Origin: Kalmusia sp. IMI 367209
Lineage: Eukaryota; Ascomycota; Dothideomycetes; Pleosporales; Didymosphaeriaceae
DNA: 64,000 bases
Direction: 5' to 3'
Assembly (NCBI GenBank): GCA_027946365.1
Contig: JAPEUQ010000001.1
Span: 1,674,001 to 1,738,000 of the forward strand
In this document: positions 56,929-64,000 of the stretch, one piece after another
Layout of the letters: each line of letters starts with the position of its first letter
Numbering within the stretch: position 1 is the stretch's first letter
Made by a program: the position numbers and the translations under genes
Notes under the pieces: generated by a model
Databases searched by the model: none
The model's input: the letters and a program-made list of their open reading frames with translations, nothing else
Told to the model about the DNA's origin: nothing

Positions 56929-57170
56929 GATGAAGGTGGGAGATCTCGTGACCAACCGGGTGTTTGAATGCGCGCTACGCAGCGCCCTGGCTGATCTCAT
57001 AATGGGAGCTTGCAGTCACAATAAATGCAAGCCGCTAGAAGGAAATAGATTCTATAGGGACCACTAGATCAGGCGTTGAGCAGGGAAGGTAGACGATTGG
57101 AGGGGAGCAAAGGGAGAAGTTCCTTGGAGCTCGGCTGTCGGCTTGTGCCTGGGCCCTTCCAAGCTCGGAA

Positions 57171-57221
57171 CGGTCCCACAGCATAAAGAGGGGTAGCGCT
57201 GCTCTGTAAACCACCGACGAG
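57171..57221 (+). repeat. 51-bp direct repeat, left copy
   Basis: Runs from CGGTCCCACAGCATAA to AAACCACCGACGAG. It is identical to 62542-62592 at 48 of 51 positions and in the same orientation; both flanks differ. The two copies bracket the MITE, the SAP gene and the recombinase gene. Confidence 0.85.
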
Positions 57222-57277
57222 AACAGGATCCTTTTGAAGCGTAGCGAAGAGGGGATTCTACGGGGGAAAGAGTAGTT

Positions 57278-57441
57278 CAAGGGTCTTATACCTAATGTCT
57301 AATACTATACCACAACATAAATAGATAAGTAGTTAAGGGACTTGCACCTAATGTCCAATACCATACCACCACACGAACGGACAAGCAGTCAAGGGACTTG
57401 CACCAATGTCCTTCACCGTACCACCACACGAACGACAATCG
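57278..57441. repeat. Minisatellite, about 56-bp unit, about 2.9 copies, RIP-like changes
   Basis: Units start at about 57297, 57353 and 57408, with a partial unit before. Unit 1 differs from unit 2 almost only by C-to-T and G-to-A changes (for example GTCT for GTCC, AGTAGTTAAG for AGCAGTCAAG), mostly at CpA/TpG-type sites. This is the signature expected from repeat-induced point mutation. Confidence 0.75.
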
Positions 57442-57667
57442 AAAACCACTTTTCAGCAAACACGACCAACGTGAACGGCAAGCCATCAAGTCAACTCCAC
57501 ATTCAAACACCCAAAAGCATCCCTTGGCACGACAAACAGAGGAACTTTGAGCAGCAAGAAATAGCATGCACCACGCTAACCAGCAGTGCACAGTAGCACA
57601 ACATACTACGACAGCAAGACTCACATCATTGTAGTGGAGAAGAGAGACGGAAGAAGCATCGAGGGCG

Positions 57668-58174
57668 AGCATACAGCTCAGCCGACTGGTCAAAAAGCCA
57701 AGCCTACTGGTGGGGTCCGAGCTTCCTCGTGCCAAGCAGTAGGCTTGGCTTTCAAATTTACCAACCAGTCGGCTGAGCTTTACTAATGAAAAATTTTCAC
57801 TTTATAACAGTATTCTTATACCCCCCATATTTTACGATTCTTCACATATCGCAACCTATAGTAATATATTCTAAACATGTTCTAGATTGAATTAGAACTA
57901 CCAGAAACTAAGCTAAAGGCAGAGCAGTAAGCTAAAGGAGCTAGATTTACTTGAGAGACGGAGGCGTTTGCAATTAGGAGAAGAATAGGATATAAACGGG
58001 CTGAGAACATATTTGTATCCTCATGTTTTTTTATATTTTACATAAGATTTTTTATTAGTAAAGCTCAGCCAACTAGTTGGTTAATTTGAAAGCCAAGCCT
58101 ACTGCTTGGCACGAGGAAGCTCGGACCCCACCAGTAGGCTTGGCTTTTTGACCAGTCGGCTGAGCTGTATCCTG
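57668..58174. mobile_element. Foldback/MITE element with two hairpin arms and 10-bp target duplication
   Basis: Two arms of about 115 bp are inverted copies of each other (left 57671-57786, right 58055-58170) around an AT-rich core of about 270 bp. Each arm is also a hairpin. In the left arm, 16 bp at 57675-57690 pair perfectly with 57764-57779, and 15 bp at 57695-57709 pair with 57737-57751, leaving a 27-nt loop. ATCGAGGGCG occurs on both sides (57658-57667 and 58175-58184), a 10-bp target-site duplication in the range of Mutator-like elements. No transposase gene is present, so it would be non-autonomous. Arm identity is high, pointing to recent insertion. Confidence 0.85.
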
Positions 58175-58496
58175 ATCGAGGGCGGGCGTTTGCTAGGCAC
58201 GTGCGCGACCGATTATGTAATCTAGAACTCGACCCAATACGAGGTGAGGGAGAACACATGGTCAACCTCCGACATTCTCTTCGCGTTTTATCACCTCAAT
58301 GACACTGTTGCATAATGAAACATCGCAAAGCATCCTGTGTATTCTGCATGCATTGTATTTCCTCCTGTCTCACTCGTCGGATTCACCTGCTTCAAACTCT
58401 CTAGGAACATATCCACAAAGAGCCGCACTGGCTCCAGTAACTCCAAAAAGTCCATTTAGGGGCTTTCCCTGCGATACTCTGCGCCGGTGATGTATT
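58175..58496. other. Intergenic between the MITE and the SAP gene
   Basis: Begins with the right target-site duplication (58175-58184). No gene or other repeat was identified. Confidence 0.45.
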
Positions 58497-59063
58497 CTAG
58501 TCTCGTGATACTTCAAGTGCGCCGGTGGAGAGCTTTAGCTTTGAAGGCACTAGAAGCCGCTCTAGTAAGGGTATAGTGTAAACGTCATTAGATGTATTCA
58601 AGATTGTCCTGGAGACAGTATCTGTTATATTTAATGTGCCTACGGGATCTATAGAAGGGCCTGCCGTTGATGCGTCTTCAGCGCGTTCCCTATACGGGTA
58701 TAAACTTAGCGTGAGCTAAGAAATTAAGGTAGATACTCCAGACACATTCACCTTGTACCCGGGCCTGCTACTTACGTCTTCTTCCGTCCTGAGGTTGCAC
58801 CTCCAATGGACGACCCCGCAACATCCGTGGATAGAGCTGCGGATGGATCTGCAGTAGATGTTCCAGGCTGAGTACTCCACCATGCACGATACCTGTCAAG
58901 GAGGTCGGGTTTGTTGCCGCCCACCAAGAGGCCAACATTAGATACCGCGAGTTAGTTTACGAATTCCGGACCTTGATATAAACTTATACTTACCCAACTG
59001 GGACTTCATGTCATTCTTCTTGAGTTTGGCAAACTGGTCTGGGTGTATATGAACGCTCGCCAT
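58497..59063 (-). CDS. Small SAP-domain protein
   Basis: Three exons: 58994-59063, 58776-58935 and 58497-58689, giving 140 residues with all phases closed. The first splice gives KLKKNDMKSQLVGLLVGGNKPDLLDRY, a good match to the SAP helix-extension-helix fold (L-x2-L...GL-x-G-x-K-x-L-x2-R), which binds DNA. The rest is Ser/Thr/Ala-rich with no second domain. Intron 1 has a GTAAGT donor and a CTAAC branch point but would end in TG rather than AG. No AG gives the SAP reading frame, so the gene either uses a rare GT-TG splice or has lost a functional acceptor. It is divergent from the recombinase gene with 356 bp between them. Confidence 0.55.
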
Positions 59064-59419
59064 CGCGTCACGCTCAAAACTGGTTTCTAGTGCTGAAGCA
59101 GTCAATAGCTAGTGCATTGGTGAGCTAGCAATTTACGTGTTGGAGATGCAATTCGACGAAGAGATTGTCTCAGATTGTGTCATGAAATCGTAGCAGAAAA
59201 GATGCAACTGTCGAAGTAGAGCTGCGTTGGTTGTTGACGAAGGGTGGGGCAGCAGCAGTAACGGCAACCACGAGCATCGCTCTTTCCTCACTCTTCAACT
59301 CGGCTGACCGCCGGATCTAGGCGAATAAATAGCTTGATGTTCCGCCACATTTCTTTTTCCTAACTTCCAACTCTTTCGACACCTCCAATCCTACACCACA
59401 CCTACGACAGCTAGCCACC
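59064..59419. promoter_or_regulatory. Divergent promoter of SAP and recombinase genes
   Basis: The sequence before the recombinase ATG is pyrimidine-rich and the start lies in a good CCACCATGG context. No other features seen. Confidence 0.45.
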
Positions 59420-62329
59420 ATGGCGCAACCACCGCCCGCTGTTCCAGTGTCAGCACGCGTGCGCAAAGGATTTCTAGCTCTTGCTGCGAATCAGGAAAAG
59501 ATGGAGGCCATTCGTCATAACGCCTTGATCTCGAAGTTTTTTGATGGATCTGCCCCCTCAACGCGTAAGGGTTGCTGCGCTATCTCAAAAGTGCTTTTGC
59601 TGATACAGCTACAGGCAATAAACGAGAGCAAGCTCGTGCGCAGTTTGAGTGCTTTGTTGAGTGTTCTTACGGCTTGACAGATCTCGATCAGGTCTGGAGC
59701 AATGACACGTTCATTTCTCGTACCAAGCAGTTCTTCGAAGGATTTATAAACATGTCCAAGGGCAAGTTCGAGGCCAAGATCAAAGCAAGCACATTGTGGA
59801 GTATGTGAATTCAGAGGCCTTGTCCTTCAAAAGCGGTTTTCCTGGCACTGACACATGCTATTAGGCTACAAACATGCATTGTATTGGTGGTCATCAGTCC
59901 TTGTGAACGACTTCAATCTTCTGTGGCAGAAATGGCATGAAGAAGTAAGCCGCCATATTCACATGTTGGCCGTCAAAGAATCCCTCAGTGTGCGGTCAGG
60001 GAAAAAAATAATTTGAGCGATGGCGAGCTTGTGCTAATCTTTCGGTACATCATGGAGCAACGCTATGGAATTGCAAACCTCAAGCAACATTGGGCAGCCA
60101 TGCTTCTGGTCTGGCTTACTGCTGCTAGACCAGGTTCGATCACGGTTGCCGCTGGGTACCAGAAAGGAGCATCATTGGGTATGTTCATGATGAGCTGTTC
60201 GAAGAAACACTGACAAGTTTTCCAGACGTCCCAGACAAGGTTCGAGCGGTGAATGAAACGCTTCGTTGGTCGGACGTCGAGTTTCTCCATATGAAAGGTG
60301 GTATTGCAGTGCGCGTCACATTCCGTTATCACAAAGGCTATCGAGATCCAAATAAAGAAAAGGCAACGGCCGATGCATGGCGAACATTTCTTTTCCTGCC
60401 ATCTCAAGGAGAGCGATTGGAATTTGATCTACCTATTGTCCTCTTCGGGATCGCCTATAAGCGGGGACTGTTCACGCAGAGTTTGAAGACAATCCTAGAC
60501 CAGAAGCCGAGCGAGGCTTTCCTCAGAAAAAACCCGGATGTCGATCACCAAGCAGTAAGTTGTAGCTGAAAAGGACTTTCTGTGTTTGGCCAGGACTAAT
60601 CTGGTGCAGGTCTTTGTTGCGGCGAACCAAGCAGGTTTCCTAGATCCTACTGAGCCTATGAGAATTAACGCTCTGAATCCGAAGTTGCAACAACTATGCG
60701 CAGCCGTCGGCCTTCTCGAGCGCAATACGTACTATTCCATATGTCGCACGGCAATCATCAAGGTCCGTCGCGAGCATGGCACGGAAGCCGCAAAGGACAT
60801 CGCTTTCCACAAGCCGAGCGCTAACAGCTTGTTTTTCTATGACAACGTAGGTTTTGGGGATATCGACATGCAACAGTTCCGCCTCGGTGGGCCTGAGGGA
60901 TTGACCCGAGAAGAGGTTCGACACTACTTTTCACAAGCGAACCTCGCAAGGTGGGATCCTACTCAAGAAGACGAAGAGCTTTCTTTTAAGCAACTGCTTG
61001 ACCAACAAGTAAAGGAGCTACTGCCCAAACAGGAAGAGTTTATCTCGAATGAGCTGCAGCTGAAGAAGTTGTATGAGCAAATCGGCAACATGTTGGAGGA
61101 AATGCAGAAGAACGGTAAGATCCCAGATACTGAGAAGATACCTATTGGGTTCTCTGCAAAGAGTGGAACCAAGTACAAAGCTCTTTTGCGCAAATACCAA
61201 TTGAGCGAGTCCATAAAGAATGTTGAGGATCATCTAGCGAACCGGAAGAGGCTGTACCGAAGCGTACGCCTCAAGCTCCGGAAGCAAATCTCCCAAGAGA
61301 TGCATAAAGAACACATAGCCATCATCGCTGAGAGCAGAGCGCAATCTGCTAGAAAGCTCGCTCCAAGTGGATATGAACCCCAACAAGTTCGAGATGTCGA
61401 AGTGACTGGACTGGTTCAGCCAGCAGAGGAAGCCATTTTTCAGGATGGGAGCGCTGAAACTGTATTGTCTGAGGACGATGACGATGATGGCGTCGACGAA
61501 GAGGTTCTAGAAGATCAGAACATCGGGTCTCGTGAAGAGCCAGAGTGTTGGATCGAGTAAGTCAAGAAGTAACGGAAGCACAAAAGTACTTTTCAAACTG
61601 ACCCTGATCGTAGTTTGAAACAAGTAGTGTATCTACAGATAGGCGGCGGTCAACGAGATGAAAGCTGGCAGCCTTCTGCTGAAACTCTGAAAGCCCGGCG
61701 CGAATTCCTCACGCAGTGGATAAACAAGGTCTGTTTTCTCTTCGCTTTTTTATTGTATATATGTGCTAACAGTTGACCGCAGACCGACTCTGTAGTCCCG
61801 CAGTCGAACTTGGTCTGTCCTCGGTGCCAAATCGACCCGACAATGGGAACAGCAGCGAAGGAGAAGAAGTACAATCTTTATAGGCTTAATACCCACATGA
61901 GGGGCGCTACACATACCCGTGAAGCCCAGTTTAGGCGCGCATTGAAACAGGATGGCAAGGACAACACAAGCATAATCGTCTGTCCCGTCTGCAAAGCCCT
62001 GGTGAAGGGTGTTAGGAACTTCATCAAACATCTCAGGTATGTTGACTATTAGTATCTCACTCATCCGTTAAAACTCCTTTTCCGAAGCCCTACTAATTTG
62101 AATTCTCCAATCTAGGGAATTTCACGAGGAAGTCTTTTGGGAGGATATCGACGAAGAACACGTCGATGGGGGGGAAGATGTGACGGACTTTGAAGGTTTC
62201 AGTGACCCTAGAGCGGACGAGCAAGACGAAGAGGGAGACGAAGAGGAACGTGAAGTTATGACAGACTTTGAGGGCGTTTCCTCACCTCTGCCTGCATACA
62301 TAGGCAAGGGCAAAGCAAGGGCTAAATAG
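59420..62329 (+). CDS. Tyrosine-recombinase-like (DUF3435/FluG-type) protein with C-terminal Cys/His fingers
   Basis: Nine exons: 59420-59564, 59615-59800, 59865-59944, 59989-60178, 60226-60554, 60610-61556, 61614-61728, 61783-62036 and 62116-62329, giving 819 residues with no lesion. The central domain resembles fungal DUF3435 proteins, which include Starship captains and relatives of Crypton recombinases: AARPGSI (Arg184), LRWSDVEFLH, TFRYHKGYRDP, DLPIVLFGIAYKRGLF, then YYSICRTAI (Arg356), FHKP (His377) and FFYDN (Tyr387), a candidate Arg-Arg-His-Tyr catalytic set. A coiled-coil region, two C-x2-C/His clusters (CPRC near 676 and CPVC further on) and an acidic tail follow. The likely role is DNA mobilisation or a domesticated DNA-binding protein. 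Family assignment is by pattern memory only. Confidence 0.72.
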
Positions 62330-62541
62330 GCTGGGAGCCTGTCGCACGATACTAAAGTGCAAGACATTGTGTAAGACAAAGTAGGCAATTGAAATTCAAA
62401 GAGGGTTCTTAAAATTAAAAAAAAATTGGATTTTTTATCACCAGTATCTGCATGTATAGCTAGTTAATTCTGGAGTTCCCTTTCTTGTCGTGTTCAGCTT
62501 CTTTCCACAGTGGTCATGTTGGTGGTTACCTGCCAGCACAG
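62330..62541. other. Short intergenic stretch
   Basis: 3' flank of the recombinase gene with an A-rich run near 62415-62430. No gene seen. Confidence 0.4.
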
Positions 62542-62592
62542 CGGTCCCACAGCATAATGAGGGGTAGCGCTACTCTGAAAACCACCGACGAG
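62542..62592 (+). repeat. 51-bp direct repeat, right copy
   Basis: 48/51 identical to 57171-57221 and in the same orientation. It ends 40 bp before the tRNA gene's 3' end. The distance between the copies is 5.37 kb. Confidence 0.85.
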
Positions 62593-62613
62593 CATAAAAT
62601 GCTAAAAGATACT

Positions 62614-62627
62614 AAAAAAGAGCAAAA
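62614..62627 (-). terminator. RNA polymerase III terminator of tRNA-Arg
   Basis: Downstream of the tRNA on the minus strand there is a T4 run (62627-62624) followed by a T6 run (62619-62614). Confidence 0.7.
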
Positions 62628-62632
62628 CAAAC

Positions 62633-62712
62633 GACACCAGAGGGACTCGAACCCTCAATCTTTGCCAAATCCTTCACCGGAAAGCAACGCCTTACCATTA
62701 GGCCATGGTGCC
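62633..62712 (-). tRNA. tRNA-Arg(CCG) with a short intron
   Basis: Cloverleaf read on the minus strand: acceptor GGCACCA pairing with TGGTGTC, D arm GCC/GGC, T arm GAGGG-TTCGAGT-CCCTC. The anticodon stem is TTGCT/GGCAA. The 16 nt between its strands exceed a 7-nt loop by 9, placing an intron of about 9 nt one base after the anticodon CCG. That anticodon decodes CGG as Arg. Confidence 0.85.
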
Positions 62713-63717
62713 TGTTAAATCTCTTCGAGTGATGGAAGGTTTTTGGATATTAAGTATTATATAATGAAGACTGGCGTAAAGTAGACCATCAAACAGTAAT
62801 AATTACTGTGGTGTGATTAGGCTCACCAGTAAATACGTGGGTCGATTGAGCGCAAATGTGTCATTACCAGACTTGCTTTTGGACATTCGACTTTTGTGTG
62901 GTGCGCCAAGCAAATCCCGCTTGTTACATAAGGTAGCTTTCCACTAGTGCTTCCGTTGCCTTTGTTCAACTAGTCGTCGCACCCAAATTGGTAAACTAGT
63001 AGGAGGGACATCCACTATTTTTGTCTGCCTGTGTTATTACCTAGGTATGCCTTTACGTAGTTTAAAACCAGTATAACTTCCTTGTGGAGTCCGGGCACCA
63101 TTCCTGTGCACCGATTTCTCGAAGTTTGGTAGGCTCAACCAATGTTACGTACAACATGAATATCTCAGCAGGTCCACGCTACGAATTTTGAAGTCTTATT
63201 ACCTCAAAATTATCCAATGTGCTGCGCTGTTAGTCTTTTAAATTTACGACATACTTTAACGGTGGATTGTGTGCCAAGTCACCCCAGGATACATAATACA
63301 AAAGTAGGGAAATCCTCAAATTGTATCCTCTGGCTGTACATCAGCTCGCGCGTCGTGATCTATCTTTAGTGCTCGTAGTATCTCTTCTTATGATATCAAG
63401 CGCAAGTAGCACTTTTGCCCAGTTTTAGTCTATATCAAAAGGCTCATTGCACATGCGATGCTCGGCGGCAAATGGGTGTGATTGGTTGTTTGGGTACGCG
63501 GCGATTGCTCTGCGCCAAGGCCGCTCGTTAGCTAAGTAATCCCGGCAGCTTCACTTCGTAATCGAACAGCTGCCTCCGAGCTCGACATTGACACCGACTG
63601 CACATCCCCCACCTGTGCCTCCCCCCTCGCAACACCCTCACTCGCGCCCCTCTGCAGCTCCGGTTGAATCCCGACACTCTATCACTACACAAGTAAACCT
63701 CGCCGCAGACCGCCACC
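62713..63717. other. Intergenic, RPT5 upstream region
   Basis: About 1 kb. It contains the diverged repeat at 63279-63345. The last 150 bp before the RPT5 ATG is pyrimidine-rich with a CCACCATG start context. No gene was found. Confidence 0.5.
63279..63345 (+). repeat. Diverged dispersed repeat, copy B
   Basis: Resembles 56868-56928 (AGTCACCCCAGGATACAT, then CAAAAGTAGGGAAATCC) in the same orientation. Identity is moderate and judged by eye. Confidence 0.4.
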
Positions 63718-64000
63718 ATGTCAACACTGGAGGACCTCGATGACCTCGAGCGCGAGCAGAAAGAAGAGAAGAAGGACGAGAAGAAGGATAGCGGAGATGG
63801 CAAGGATGGCAAAAAGGCCGATGACGACGCAGACATGAAGGATGCTGAGCCTGAAGAGGAGGTGCTCGACGACGAGATCCTCAACCTAGCTACACGAGAC
63901 ATCGTTGCGCGGAAGCGGCTGCTGGAGAACGACATGCGGATAATGAAGAGCGAGTATCAGCGGCTGTCACACGAAAAGGCTTCTATGAACGAGAAGATCA
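63718..64000 (+). CDS. RPT5: 26S proteasome regulatory ATPase Rpt5 (partial, 5' end)
   Basis: The frame starts at the ATG in GCCACCATG and runs off the window after 94 codons. The N terminus MSTLEDLDDLEREQKEEKK, the acidic Lys/Asp-rich segment, and LATRDIVARKRLLENDMRIMKSEYQRLSHEK match the N-terminal coiled coil of Rpt5 (regulatory subunit 6A). That coiled coil pairs with a neighbouring ATPase subunit in the proteasome base ring. The OB and AAA domains lie beyond the window. The frame is uninterrupted so far; no intron is evident. Confidence 0.9.
   Translation, partial: MSTLEDLDDLEREQKEEKKDEKKDSGDGKDGKKADDDADMKDAEPEEEVLDDEILNLATRDIVARKRLLENDMRIMKSEYQRLSHEKASMNEKI

Noticed and set aside
57292..57735. 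Frames through the minisatellite region on both strands
   Set aside because: They translate repeat DNA and have no protein features.
57668..58174. CRISPR-like reading of the repeated arms
   Set aside because: Only two arms, inverted rather than direct, in a eukaryotic genome; a foldback transposable element explains them.
59420..62592. Calling the recombinase locus a complete Starship
   Set aside because: No large cargo or defined ends are visible within the window, and the captain identity rests on pattern memory only.

Overview
The window is chromosomal DNA of a filamentous ascomycete, most likely a Dothideomycete. Genes are broken by short introns of about 45-110 nt with GT..AG ends and CTAAC/CTAAT branch points. 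The gene families are typical of Pezizomycotina: CFEM protein, Zn2Cys6 regulator, DUF7580 protein, NACHT-type receptor, DUF3435/FluG-like recombinase. Splice models were built by hand. For nearly every multi-exon gene the phases close exactly, and the predicted protein length follows from that.

Layout. 1-0.5 kb: end of an unknown gene. 1.2-2.4 kb: Old Yellow Enzyme. 4.5-13.7 kb: a compact set that looks like one catabolic cluster. It holds an MFS sugar porter, class II aldolase, DenD-like epimerase/dehydrogenase, phytanoyl-CoA-dioxygenase-like enzyme, Zn2Cys6 regulator and D-2-hydroxyacid dehydrogenase. A nearly identical 19-bp CGG..CCG element lies about 125-130 bp before both the transporter and the regulator, and 12 bp of it recur in the divergent epimerase/dioxygenase promoter. 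The parts suggest uptake, oxidation and aldol cleavage of a sugar or sugar acid whose identity is unknown.

14.1-20.4 kb: a DUF7580 gene stands head-to-head with a zinc-finger/hydrolase/NACHT gene that looks like a fungal NLR without C-terminal repeats. 20.7-28.5 kb: a cyclin-D1-binding-protein-like gene, a CFEM protein with an apparent frameshift, and a 1249-residue low-complexity protein. 28.5-32.8 kb is gene-poor. 32.8-45.8 kb: glucosidase II beta subunit, a large protein with a duplicated Cys/His module, an Ecm33-like membrane protein, a broken C2H2/kinase pseudogene, and an SSU1/Mae1-type transporter. 45.8-48 kb is gene-poor with one possible orphan gene.

48.3-56.8 kb is a housekeeping stretch: DUF1295-type membrane protein, Aquarius splicing helicase, complex I 21-kDa-type subunit, trimethyllysine dioxygenase. 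56.8-63.4 kb is a mobile-element island. It contains a RIP-like minisatellite, a foldback/MITE element made of two hairpin arms with a 10-bp target duplication, a small SAP-domain gene divergent from an intact 9-exon tyrosine-recombinase-like gene, two 51-bp direct repeats flanking these, and an intron-containing tRNA-Arg(CCG). The window ends inside the proteasome ATPase gene RPT5.
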